Under the pieces are notes generated by a model. That model worked only from the letters and a program-made list of their open reading frames with translations, had not been told where the DNA came from and searched no databases. A program made the position numbers and the translations under genes. This document shows, piece after piece, positions 42,044 to 51,336 of a stretch of DNA of 64,000 nucleotides. Source of the DNA: Geodermatophilaceae bacterium URHA0031 (GTDB lineage: Bacteria > Actinomycetota > Actinomycetes > Mycobacteriales > Geodermatophilaceae); NCBI GenBank assembly GCA_000620205.1, contig JHVP01000004.1, positions 124,001-188,000 on the forward strand, read 5' to 3'. How positions within the stretch are numbered: the stretch's first letter is position 1; every line of letters starts with the position of its first letter.

Positions 42044-42799
42044 GTGCCGCGGACCCCGACCGGAGAGTCGGTGCTGACCCGCGCGGTGCGGGTGCTGGCC
42101 GCCTTCACCGCCGACGAGCCGACCCTGTCGGTCGGTGAGGTGGCCCGGCGCAGCGGCCTGCACGTGGCCACGGCGTCCCGGCTGGTCGCCGAGCTGGTGG
42201 CGCACGGGCTGCTGGAGCGGGGCCCGGACCGGCAGGTGCGGGTAGGCGTCCGGCTGTGGGAGCTCGGCGCCCGGGCCTCGCCCACGGTGTCGCTGCGGGA
42301 CGCGGCCATGCCGTTCCTGGAGGACGTGCACGCGGTCGTCGGTCACCACGTGCAGCTCGGCGTGCTGGACGGCGAGGACGTGATCTTCCTCGAGCGGCTC
42401 ACCGCCCGGGACTCGGTGATCAACTTCTCCCGGGTCGCCGGTCGGCTGGACCTGCCCACCTCGTCGTCCGGGCTGGTGCTGCTGGCCCACGCCCCGCTGG
42501 ACGTGCAGGAGCGCGTGCTGGCGCGTCCGCTGCGGCCGGTCACGCCGGCCGGCTTCCGGAGCGCGGCCCAGCTGCGGACCGCGCTGGCCGAGGTCCGGCG
42601 GACCCAGGCAGCCGTGCTGGCCGGGCACCAGCACCCGGACGCGACCGGGGTGGCGGTGCCGGTGCGCGACGCGGGGGGCGAGGTGGTGGCCGCACTGTCG
42701 GTGATCGTGCCCAACGACGGCCGCGGGCCGACCCTCGTGCCGCTGCTGTCGGCCACCGCCCGCGGGATATCGCGGGCGCTGCGGGCCCCCGCGGCCTGA
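42044..42799 (+). CDS. IclR-family transcriptional regulator
   Basis: The 251-residue protein has an N-terminal winged helix (SVLTRAVRVLAAFTADEPTLSVGEVARRSGLHVATASRLVAELVAHGLLER). The IclR effector domain follows, with VGHHVQLGVLDGEDVIFLERL, SSSGLVLLAHAP and a late TGVAVPVRDAGGEVVAALSV. Such regulators respond to aromatic or sugar-acid metabolites. The GTG at 42044 is 99 bp from the divergent P450-reductase gene start, so both share a promoter region and it likely controls that operon. The frame is open far upstream, but those residues are shadow of the opposite gene. Confidence 0.92.
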   Translation: MPRTPTGESVLTRAVRVLAAFTADEPTLSVGEVARRSGLHVATASRLVAELVAHGLLERGPDRQVRVGVRLWELGARASPTVSLRDAAMPFLEDVHAVVGHHVQLGVLDGEDVIFLERLTARDSVINFSRVAGRLDLPTSSSGLVLLAHAPLDVQERVLARPLRPVTPAGFRSAAQLRTALAEVRRTQAAVLAGHQHPDATGVAVPVRDAGGEVVAALSVIVPNDGRGPTLVPLLSATARGISRALRAPAA

Positions 42800-42805
42800 C
42801 GCCGG

Positions 42806-43018
42806 TCAGGAACCGGGCGCCTGCTCTCCGAGGCCGTCGAGCGTGGCGGCGGGCGTCAGCATGGCCACGCCCTGCGCGCAGCCGAGCACGGACAGCCCGA
42901 GGACGAGCCGGTCCAGGAGGCGGCGGCGGCGACCCCGCAGGCACCCCGTCCTCGGGTCGAGGGCGAACTCGGCGCGCAGCGGCGCCACGATGTCCAGGAA
43001 CGTCGTCGACTCGGACAT
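42806..43018 (-). CDS. Small protein of unknown function
   Basis: A possible 70-residue product with an N-terminal MSESTTFLDIVAPLRAEFALDPRTGCLRGRRRRLLDRLVLG and a short hydrophobic C-terminal segment. I recognise no family. A GC-rich weak ribosome site (GGCGGGGG) precedes the ATG at 43018. It lies between the IclR and TetR genes, convergent with IclR and 6 bp from its stop. It fills an otherwise gene-free gap, but coding evidence is modest. Confidence 0.45.
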   Translation of the reverse strand: MSESTTFLDIVAPLRAEFALDPRTGCLRGRRRRLLDRLVLGLSVLGCAQGVAMLTPAATLDGLGEQAPGS

Positions 43019-43146
43019 GGCGACCCCCGCCTGAGGACGGCAGGTCTCCGTCGACCTGCACCGTGCGAGCAGTCTGGGGTGGAGGCCGCCGAAACGGAAG
43101 GGATCCGTGCTGAACGCGGCACCACCGGGGTGGGCGCGCCCGCGGG

Positions 43147-43800
43147 TCAGCCGACGTCGGCCAGCAGGTGGCGGACCGCACTCTCCCCCAGGTCGGCGAC
43201 GAACTCCTGCACCTCGACCGGCTGGGGTGTCGTGAAGGCGGCCCCGTAGGCCAGCCGGATGATGGCGGCGGAGAAGACCGTGCCGAAGCAGCTGCGCACC
43301 GCCCGCGCGGCGTCGGGATGGGTGATCGCGTCCCCGGCACCGAGCACCACACCGGCGAACAGCTCACCCAGCTCCTGGACGTACCGCCCACCGCGCCGCT
43401 GCACCTCCGGGTGCACCCCGGAGACCAGGACGACGGCGCGCAGGAAGCGCTCGTGCCGGAAGCAGATCCGCAGCAGCTCCCCGACCGCCGCCCGCACGAG
43501 CTCCGCCGGGCCCAGGCCGGCCCACCGGTCCGGCTCGGTGAAGACCCGCTGGTCGTCCCGGAGGCCGCTGATCCCGTGCTCGTAGACGGCCAGGAACAAC
43601 GCGTCCTTGCTCGTCGTGCGGGCGTAGAGCGCCGTCGGCGCGACCTGTGCCCGCTCGCAGACGGCGGCGATCGTGAAGCCGTCGTACCCGCCGTCCTCGA
43701 GGACCGCGACGCCGGCGCCGAGCACCCGCGCCCAGGTCTCCCGGCTCCGGCGCTGCACGGGCGGCCGGACCTCGAGATCGGCGTTGCGGACGGGATCCAC
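43147..43800 (-). CDS. TetR-family transcriptional repressor
   Basis: The 217-residue protein has a TetR N-terminal DNA-binding domain: WARVLGAGVAVLEDGGYDGFTIAAVCERAQVAPTALYARTTSKDALFLAVYEHG. A helical ligand-binding region follows. The GTG at 43800 has GGAGG eight bases upstream. It diverges from the FAD monooxygenase gene. A clear inverted repeat AACGGTA-N8-TACCGTT sits between them, just downstream of a sigma70-like promoter of the monooxygenase. It is therefore predicted to repress that gene, and perhaps itself, until an aromatic ligand binds. Confidence 0.92.
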   Translation of the reverse strand: MDPVRNADLEVRPPVQRRSRETWARVLGAGVAVLEDGGYDGFTIAAVCERAQVAPTALYARTTSKDALFLAVYEHGISGLRDDQRVFTEPDRWAGLGPAELVRAAVGELLRICFRHERFLRAVVLVSGVHPEVQRRGGRYVQELGELFAGVVLGAGDAITHPDAARAVRSCFGTVFSAAIIRLAYGAAFTTPQPVEVQEFVADLGESAVRHLLADVG

Positions 43801-43827
43801 GCGGCCATCCTCCTCGACGTCGACGCC

Positions 43828-43855
43828 TTGACACGACCGGGACGCGCACTACTGT
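43828..43855 (+). promoter_or_regulatory. Sigma70-type promoter of the FAD monooxygenase gene
   Basis: TTGACA at 43828-43833, a 16-base spacer, and TACTGT at 43850-43855. Transcription would start around 43862, at the edge of the TetR operator, with a leader of about 45 bases. Confidence 0.7.
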
Positions 43856-43863
43856 CTCCGCCT

Positions 43864-43885
43864 AACGGTAGCGCACGTTACCGTT
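43864..43885 (+). promoter_or_regulatory. TetR operator palindrome
   Basis: AACGGTA at 43864-43870 and TACCGTT at 43879-43885 form a perfect 7-bp inverted repeat with an 8-base centre. It covers the predicted start site of the monooxygenase, so binding of the divergent TetR protein would block transcription. Confidence 0.75.
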
Positions 43886-43907
43886 TCCTCCGGACGAGGT
43901 GGGTCCC

Positions 43908-45116
<1,209 letters not shown>

Positions 45117-45334
45117 CTGATAGTGGGAGAATCAGAGTCGTGGTTCTGTTCCTGCGGCTCATCCGCCGGTAGGCTGGGCGCACTTCAGGTGGGGTGAGGG
45201 CGCTCGGCGACCAGGCCGGGGCGAATAATCCCCCTCGATGCGACCAGCGCATCGGGCGAGCAGACGGACACCCGCGTGTCCCGCCTGTGCGCTACCTGCC
45301 GGCGGGGCACTCTCATCCCCGATCCGGAGCACTC

Positions 45335-47530
45335 ATGTCGCCCCAGCGCACCTGCCCCTTCAGTTCCCCGCGATCCCTGTTCCAGGACCTCGCGACCACC
45401 CGGGCCGCCGACGGCCTGCCCCACAGCGAGGCGTTCGGTGCGCGGGTCGTCAGCCGCTACGACGACGTCGTCCAGGCGCTGCACGACCCGGACACCTACT
45501 CCTCGTTCGCCACGGTGCCGGAGATGCCGTCCCCGTTCCGGGAGATGTTCGCCGGCCGGGTGCCGTCCCGCGGCACGCTGCTCGGCCTGGACAACCCGGA
45601 CCACGACCGGCTGCGCGCCGCGGTCAACACCTTCTTCATGCCCCGCCGCCTGGCCCGCTACGAGCCGTGGATCCGGGAGCAGGCCCACCGGCTGGTCGAC
45701 GGCTTCGTCGAGCAGGGCTCCACCGACCTCAAGGCCTCCTTCGGCCTGCCGCTGCCGCTGCGGGTCATCGCCCACGTGGTCGGCCTGGACGGCGATCGGG
45801 CCGACTGGATCGGCGCCGCGCTCGGCTTCTTCCTCGGCCCCGCCGATCCCCATCCGGGCACGCCGGAGGAGAAGGCGCAGCGGCTGCTGGACCTGCACGA
45901 CCACGTGCTGGAGGTGATGGCCGAGCGCAAGCGGGACCGGCGCGACGACCTGATCAGCCATGTCTGGGACGTGCGCGACTCCGGCGCTGTCCCGATGACC
46001 GACTTCGAGATGCTGTCGCTGTTCCCCGGGCTGATGCTCGCCGGGCACGAGACGACGTCGAACCTGATCTGCACCGGGTTGTCCCACCTCCTCGCCGATC
46101 CGGCGCGGTACGCGGCGGCGCAGCGCGACGACACCAGCCGCGCGGCCGCCCTGGAGGAGCTGTTCCGCTACGAGTCGGCGATCACCGGGATGAAGCGCCT
46201 GGTCACCCGGGACACCGAGCTCGGCGGGGTCCCGCTGCGGGCGGGTGAGGAGGTGTTCCTCGCCTACGCCTCCGGCTCCCGGGACGCCGGCCGGTTCGCC
46301 GCCCCCGACGACCTCGACCTCGACCGGTCCTGGGCCGTGCCGCACCTGGGCTTCGGCCAGGGCGTGCACGCCTGCCTGGGTGCGCCGCTGGCCCGGTTGC
46401 TGCTGCGGATCGAGCTCGACGTGCTGCACGAGCGGCTGCCGGACCTGCGGCTGGCGGTGCCCTACCAGGAGCTGGAGTACCTGCCGGTGGCCGCCGGGCG
46501 CGGGATGGTCGCGCTGCCGCTGGCGTGGACGCCGGTCCCGATCCCCGTCCGGCCGAGGACCGACGGCACCGTCGCCCCGGCGCCCGCGGCGGCCGTGCCG
46601 GTGACGGTGGCCGCCCGCCGCGAGCTGACCGCCGACGTCGTCGAGCTGACCCTCACCGTGGACGCGCCCGGGGCATTGCCGGACTGGGAGCCGGGCGCGC
46701 ACATCGACCTGGAGCTGCCGGACGGCGCCCTGCGGCAGTACTCGCTGTGCGGCCGACCCGGCACCGGCGAGCTGCAGATCGCCGTGCTGCGCGAGGACAA
46801 CGGCCGCGGCGGGTCCGCGGCGGTCCACGACTCGGTGCGGGCCGGCGACCGGCTGCGCATCCGCGGCCCCCGCAACCACTTCCGGCTCCGCCCGGCGGCG
46901 TCCCTGGTCTTCCTCGCCGGCGGCATCGGGATCACCCCGCTGCTGCCGATGATCGAGGAGGCCGGGCACCGCGGGACGGACTGGCGGCTGGTGTTCCTCG
47001 GCCGGGACCGGCAGCGCATGCCCTACGTCGACGAGCTCGTGGCGCGGCACCCCGGCCGGGTCCAGGTGTGGCCGAGCCGCGAGCTCGGCCGGTTCGACCT
47101 GAGCGGACTGTGGCCCGGGCTCCCGACGGAGGACGGCTACGTCTACGCCTGCGGCCCCGAGCAGCTGCTCACCGGGCTGGAGGACTCCGCCCGGGCCGCC
47201 GGACGGGAGGCGCAGGTCGTGGTCGAGCGGTTCGCCGCCCGGCCCACCTCCTCCGAGCCGAACCGGCCGTTCGAGGTGACCCTCGCCCGCAGCGGGACCG
47301 TCGTGACGGTCGGCGAGGACGACACCGTGCTGGACGCGGTCAACCGCGCCGGCGCGGCCGTGCTGTCCACCTGCCGCGAGGGCACCTGCGGCACCTGCGA
47401 GGTCCGGGTCCTCGATGGGGTGCCCGAGCACCGGGACTCGGTGCTGGGCCTCGAGGAGCGGCTGGCCGGCGAGACGATGATGGCCTGCGTGTCCCGCTGC
47501 CGAGGGCAGCGGCTGGTCCTCGACCTGTGA
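45335..47530 (+). CDS. Self-sufficient P450-reductase fusion (CYP116B-like)
   Basis: The gene encodes 731 residues with the full class VII layout. The P450 domain (residues 1 to about 400) has LAGHETTSN, E-x-x-R in LEELFRYESA and heme ligand C347 in FGQGVHAC. A linker leads to an FMN reductase with RQYSLCG, an NAD domain with GGIGITPLLPM, and a C-terminal ferredoxin with STCREGTCGTCEVRV plus CVSRC. The single protein can move electrons from NAD(P)H to heme, and known CYP116B enzymes O-dealkylate or hydroxylate aromatics. The ATG at 45335 follows GGAG. The 218-bp upstream gap holds no gene; a GGGGTGAGG half-site lies at 45190-45198. Confidence 0.94.
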   Translation: MSPQRTCPFSSPRSLFQDLATTRAADGLPHSEAFGARVVSRYDDVVQALHDPDTYSSFATVPEMPSPFREMFAGRVPSRGTLLGLDNPDHDRLRAAVNTFFMPRRLARYEPWIREQAHRLVDGFVEQGSTDLKASFGLPLPLRVIAHVVGLDGDRADWIGAALGFFLGPADPHPGTPEEKAQRLLDLHDHVLEVMAERKRDRRDDLISHVWDVRDSGAVPMTDFEMLSLFPGLMLAGHETTSNLICTGLSHLLADPARYAAAQRDDTSRAAALEELFRYESAITGMKRLVTRDTELGGVPLRAGEEVFLAYASGSRDAGRFAAPDDLDLDRSWAVPHLGFGQGVHACLGAPLARLLLRIELDVLHERLPDLRLAVPYQELEYLPVAAGRGMVALPLAWTPVPIPVRPRTDGTVAPAPAAAVPVTVAARRELTADVVELTLTVDAPGALPDWEPGAHIDLELPDGALRQYSLCGRPGTGELQIAVLREDNGRGGSAAVHDSVRAGDRLRIRGPRNHFRLRPAASLVFLAGGIGITPLLPMIEEAGHRGTDWRLVFLGRDRQRMPYVDELVARHPGRVQVWPSRELGRFDLSGLWPGLPTEDGYVYACGPEQLLTGLEDSARAAGREAQVVVERFAARPTSSEPNRPFEVTLARSGTVVTVGEDDTVLDAVNRAGAAVLSTCREGTCGTCEVRVLDGVPEHRDSVLGLEERLAGETMMACVSRCRGQRLVLDL

Positions 47531-47534
47531 GCCG

Positions 47535-47571
47535 GTCGGCCGGCTCCGCGTCCCCCGCGGAGCCGGCCGAC
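47535..47571 (+). terminator. 16-bp perfect hairpin terminator
   Basis: A perfect 16-bp stem (47535-47550 pairing with 47556-47571; left arm GTCGGCCGGCTCCGCG) with a 5-base TCCCC loop begins 5 bp after the stop of the P450 fusion. It lies between convergent genes, so it may stop transcription from both sides. Confidence 0.8.
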
Positions 47572-47590
47572 GACGGCCGCGCCGCGGAGG

Positions 47591-48661
47591 TCAGGCGGAG
47601 AGACGACGAGCCGGAGGTGGGGTGACCACCCGCCCGCGACCCGTGACGGCGAGCGGCAGTGCGCGCGGACCTGGGAAGCCCGTCTGGGCCGCGGCCTCAC
47701 GCACGGCCGCGACGACCTCCGTCTCCAGGTGGGTGGGCACCAGCGCGAGCACGGAGCCGCCCAACCCGGCTCCGCTGATGCGCGCGCCCAGGCCACCTGC
47801 CGCGAGGACCGCCTCGACGGTGCGGTCGACCTGCCGGGTGGTCGTGCGCAGGTCCTGGCTGAGCGAGTCGTGCGAGGCGGTCATCAGCTCGCCCAGCGCG
47901 GCCACGTCACCGGTGCCGAGCTGCCGCACCGCCGCATCGACCCGCGCGCGCTCGGTGACGACGTGGCGGGCGTACCGGCCGACCAGCGGGTCGTCCGACC
48001 CGGCCAGCGTGGCCAGGTGGTCCGCGCTCGCCGTGGCCAGGGTGGTGCCCAGCGCCGCGGCGGCCCGGTCGAGCACCCGCCGCCGCGCGGGCAGGGCGCC
48101 GTCCGCGCCGAGGTGGCGGGCGCCGGTGTCCAGCAGCAGCAGGGACAGGCCCCAGGCGGCGAGGTCGAGCGGGACGTGCGTGGCCTGGCCCGGCGTGGCC
48201 CCGAGCACGAGCGCCGTGCCCGGGCGCCCCAGCCGAACGGTCAGCTCGCCGGCGGTCCACGACAGGGCGTCGGGCCGGCCGAGCTCGAGCAGGGCCCGCC
48301 GGACCCCGCAGCGCTCCGCGGCGCGCGACCCCAGCCCCGCACCCGCCGGGAAGTCCCGGTCGGTCAGCAGGTCGACCCGCCCGTCAGCGGCGACGCGCAC
48401 CGCGGCCAGGGCGTACCGGTCGACGGCGGTCCCCAGGGTCGGCCCGAGGTCCCCGCCGAGCAGCGTCACGGGAGCCGGCGCGGCGGCCACCACCGCCGGC
48501 TCGGCGCCGAAGCGGATCGCGAACTCGGCGGCCAGCCGGCCGGCCCGCCGGTCCAGGCCGTCGCCGGCCGTCCGCACCGTGGCGCCGCAGCCGCGGTCCG
48601 CCCGGGTCAGCGGTGCGGCGGGCTCGAGGAGCGGCGGGGCGAGCAGCGGGCTGGCGGTCAT
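47591..48661 (-). CDS. Divergent galactokinase-like GHMP-family protein
   Basis: The 356-residue protein has the GHMP kinase fold in order. An N-terminal VAAAPAPVTLLGGDLG stands where galactokinases read APGRVNLIGEH. The phosphate loop FPAGAGLGSRAAE replaces G-L-S-S-S-A, and the C-terminal ISGAGLGGSVLALVP replaces GGGFGG. The galactokinase MDQF segment with the catalytic Asp is not recognisable (ATPGQATHVPLD there). It may phosphorylate another sugar or be impaired. It has its own promoter and operator (48702-48752) and is separate from the glycosidase operon upstream. The ATG at 48661 follows GGAGG. Confidence 0.75.
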   Translation of the reverse strand: MTASPLLAPPLLEPAAPLTRADRGCGATVRTAGDGLDRRAGRLAAEFAIRFGAEPAVVAAAPAPVTLLGGDLGPTLGTAVDRYALAAVRVAADGRVDLLTDRDFPAGAGLGSRAAERCGVRRALLELGRPDALSWTAGELTVRLGRPGTALVLGATPGQATHVPLDLAAWGLSLLLLDTGARHLGADGALPARRRVLDRAAAALGTTLATASADHLATLAGSDDPLVGRYARHVVTERARVDAAVRQLGTGDVAALGELMTASHDSLSQDLRTTTRQVDRTVEAVLAAGGLGARISGAGLGGSVLALVPTHLETEVVAAVREAAAQTGFPGPRALPLAVTGRGRVVTPPPARRLSA

Positions 48662-48701
48662 CCGGGCGAGCCTCCGAGAGCAGCGGGCTTCCGCCCAGGA
48701 T

Positions 48702-48717
48702 CAGAATGATGATTCTG
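48702..48717 (-). promoter_or_regulatory. Operator palindrome of the galactokinase-like gene
   Basis: CAGAAT at 48702-48707 and ATTCTG at 48712-48717 form a perfect 6-bp inverted repeat with a 4-base centre. It lies just downstream of the predicted -10 box, a typical repressor position. Confidence 0.6.
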
Positions 48718-48723
48718 GTTTGC

Positions 48724-48752
48724 AGAGTAGCCCTCGTCGGCGTCCTGCTCAA
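48724..48752 (-). promoter_or_regulatory. Sigma70-type promoter of the galactokinase-like gene
   Basis: On the minus strand, TTGAGC (48752-48747), a 17-base spacer and TACTCT (48729-48724). The start codon is at 48661. Confidence 0.65.
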
Positions 48753-48775
48753 GGCCCGCGGACGGTGGACCGGGG

Positions 48776-49748
48776 TCAGTCCGCCAGCAGCCGGCGCAGC
48801 CAGGTGAGCCGCGCGGCGCGGGCCTCGCGCGAGATCGCCGCATCGGGCGCGAGCACGTCGTAGCCGTGGAAGCCGCCAGGCCACACGTGCAGCTCGGCCC
48901 GGCCGCCGGCCCGCCAGGTGCGGGCGGCGAAGTCGACGACCTCGTCCCGGAACGTCTCGGCCGAGCCGACGTCGAGGAAGGTCGGCGGCAGGCCCGACAG
49001 GTCGGTGGCCCGGGCGGCGGCGGCGTGCGGGGACACGTGGGGGCCACCGCGGGCGTCGCCGAGCAGCGCGGTCCAGCCGAACTCGTTGCTGGTGCGGTCC
49101 CAGGTGTCGCGACCGGCCATCTGCACGACGGAGGCGCTGTCGTTCCGGTCGTCGAGCATGGGGGCCATCAGCAGCTGACCGGCCGGGGCGGGGCCGCCCC
49201 TGTCGCGAAGCAGCAGCCCCAGCGCTGCGGCCAGCCCACCCCCCCGCGCTCTCCCCCGCGAGCACGATCCGCCGCGGGTCGACGCCGACCTGCTCGGCGG
49301 ACTCGACCAGCCAGGAGAAGCCGGCGAGGCAGTCCTCGACCGGGCCGGGGTGCGGCGTCTCCGGCGCGAGCCGGTAGTGCACGGCCACCACCACGAGGCC
49401 GAGCTCCTCGGCCCACTCCAGGTGCCGGGGCAGCGCCATCCGCGGGTCGCCGCTGATCATCCCGCCGCCGTGCACGGAGTAGATCGCCGGACGAGGCGAG
49501 GACAGCCCCCTCGGCCGGCAGATGGTCAGCGCCACGTCAGGGGCGCCGGGCGGGCCGGGCACGGACCGTGTCTCGACCTCGAAGACGCCCGATGCGGCCA
49601 GCTGCTCGTCGGTCGGCGGTGCGAAGCCGGGTGGTGGCTGCCGGATCGTCCCGAGCGACTCCCGGGTGAGCGGCGGGAAGGCAGGCAGGCCGGCGAGGAC
49701 CGCCGCGCAGTTCGGGTCGACGGGCGGCGGCGGCCCGGGGACGGTCAC
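48776..49748 (-). pseudogene. HSL-type alpha/beta hydrolase, frameshifted in a G7 run near 49239
   Basis: The first frame from the GTG at 49748 reads through the oxyanion motif IYSVHGGGMISGD and the nucleophile elbow VLAGESAGG, then becomes nonsense. The family sequence resumes in another frame at MAPMLDDRNDSASV, with SGLPPTFLDVGSAETFRDE and the catalytic His in WPGGFHGYD. It ends at 48776. The break lies at a run of seven G (plus-strand C at 49239-49245); six would give A-G-G-G-L-A-A and one intact protein of about 323 residues. It overlaps the GH43 stop by 4 nt (GTGA). It would be a carboxyl/acetyl esterase acting with the glycosidases, if intact. Confidence 0.8.
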
Positions 49749-51307
49749 TGTGCACCCGCCGACGCGTCGACCTCAGGGAGCGCCCGGTAGCGGAAGTCGC
49801 GGAAGGTGACGGCGTCCTGGCCGGCGGCGAAGAGAGCCGGCCGCAGGCTCAGCAGGTCGGAGACGGTGTTGGCGTGGTAGCCGCTGGTCTCGAACCGCAT
49901 GCCGTGCCGCGTCCAGTCGACCCCGTCGGGGCTGTGCCAGAAGGTGACGACGTGCCGGTCGTTCCGGATCCGCACGTCCAGCGAGTCCGAGGGGGCCACC
50001 GGTTCCCGGTAGTGGCTGCGCTTGCCGCCGGCGTAGGTGGTCAGGGTCGTGCCGTCCCAGCCCACGCCCAGGTAGAGGGCGCTGTTGAAGAACAGCAGGA
50101 GTCCGCCCTCGGCAGCTGCGCCGACCCGCTCGAGGGTGACCTCGACCTCGTAGGCGCGGTCCCCGGTCGGAACGGTCAGCGGTGAGGCGTCCGCCGGACC
50201 GGTCCCCTTGCCGGCGAGCCGGAGCGCACCGTCGAGGAACTGCAGCCGCGCGGCCTCATCCCGCCCCGGGCTGTGGAACGCCCACTGCGGGCCCACGACC
50301 GGCCCGGCCAGCGGATCGGACAGCGGGTGGCCGGCGGGCTGGCCAGGGAGGTCGATCGGTTTGGGCAGTGGATCCGCGAGGTCGCCGCCGAGGGCACGCA
50401 GCCAGCCGTCCTCGGCCCACTCGGCCGGTTCGAGCAGCACCTGGCGGCCGAGCGTGCGGAACCCGTTCTCGTAGCCGTGGTAGACCAGCCACCAGTCCCC
50501 GCGCGGCCCCTCGACGACGGTCGCGTGGCCGCGCGACCACCAGGCCTCCTCGGCGCTGCGGGTCCGGACGACCGGGTTGGCGGGGTCGTCCTCCCACGGG
50601 CCGTGGACCGACCGGGAACGGGCCACGGTGACCATGTGGCCGGTCGGCGGCCCGGCCGTGCCGCCGACCGCGCTGACCAGGTAGAACCAGCCGTCCCGGC
50701 GGAACAGCTTGGGCCCCTCCAGCGCGTAGGCCTCGGTGACCCAGTCGTCGGGGTACCGCCAGCCGTCGTAGACCTGTTCGACGGGCCCGTCGGTGGCCAG
50801 GCCGTCGTCGGTGAGCCGCACGCGCCGGATCCCGCTCAGGAACAGGTACCGCCGGCCGTCCTCCCCCACCACGTGGCCCGGGTCGATGGCACCGGTGATG
50901 CCCAGGTCGATCGGCTCGCTCCACGGCCCGGCCATGGAGTCGGCGTAGATGACGTAGATCCGCGCGTCCGACCCGAAGTCCGGCTCCGCCCACGCCGAGG
51001 GGATGAACGGGATGTAGATGAAGTACCGGCCGTCGTGCGCGGCGATGTCCACCGCGAACCCCGTGGTGATCGGGCGCGGCAGGGCGAAGGTCAACGGGGT
51101 CCAGTTGACCAGGTCGCGTGAGTGGTGGATGAGCAGTCCCGGCGCGGCGTCGAAGGACGACGTCGTCAGGTAGTAGTCCTCCCCGTCCTTGAGCACCGAG
51201 GGGTCGGGGAAGTCACCGGCCAGCACCGGGTTCCGGTAGGTGCCGTCGCCCAGGTCGGCGATCCGCCGTCCCTCGGGTCCGGCGCCCCATCGTGTCGTCG
51301 ATCCCAT
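49745..51307 (-). CDS. GH43 glycosidase (beta-xylosidase / arabinofuranosidase type)
   Basis: This 520-residue enzyme carries a five-bladed propeller catalytic domain: the general base D35 in DFPDPSV, the second Asp in GAIDPGHV near residue 142, and the general acid Glu in ALEGPKLF. A C-terminal beta-sandwich (from about WAFHSPGRDEAARLQFLDGALRL) is typical of GH43 with a concanavalin-like module. No signal peptide is seen, so it acts on imported oligosaccharides or glycosides. The ATG at 51307 follows GGAGG. The gene lies 29 bp after the GH3 gene in the same operon. Confidence 0.92.
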   Translation of the reverse strand: MGSTTRWGAGPEGRRIADLGDGTYRNPVLAGDFPDPSVLKDGEDYYLTTSSFDAAPGLLIHHSRDLVNWTPLTFALPRPITTGFAVDIAAHDGRYFIYIPFIPSAWAEPDFGSDARIYVIYADSMAGPWSEPIDLGITGAIDPGHVVGEDGRRYLFLSGIRRVRLTDDGLATDGPVEQVYDGWRYPDDWVTEAYALEGPKLFRRDGWFYLVSAVGGTAGPPTGHMVTVARSRSVHGPWEDDPANPVVRTRSAEEAWWSRGHATVVEGPRGDWWLVYHGYENGFRTLGRQVLLEPAEWAEDGWLRALGGDLADPLPKPIDLPGQPAGHPLSDPLAGPVVGPQWAFHSPGRDEAARLQFLDGALRLAGKGTGPADASPLTVPTGDRAYEVEVTLERVGAAAEGGLLLFFNSALYLGVGWDGTTLTTYAGGKRSHYREPVAPSDSLDVRIRNDRHVVTFWHSPDGVDWTRHGMRFETSGYHANTVSDLLSLRPALFAAGQDAVTFRDFRYRALPEVDASAGAQ

Positions 51308-51336
51308 GGTCGTCCTCCTCTCGGTCGTGCCGCGCG

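Noticed and set aside
45185-47431. 748-codon minus-strand frame over the P450 fusion
   Set aside because: Shadow frame. The plus strand shows heme, FMN, NAD and ferredoxin motifs.
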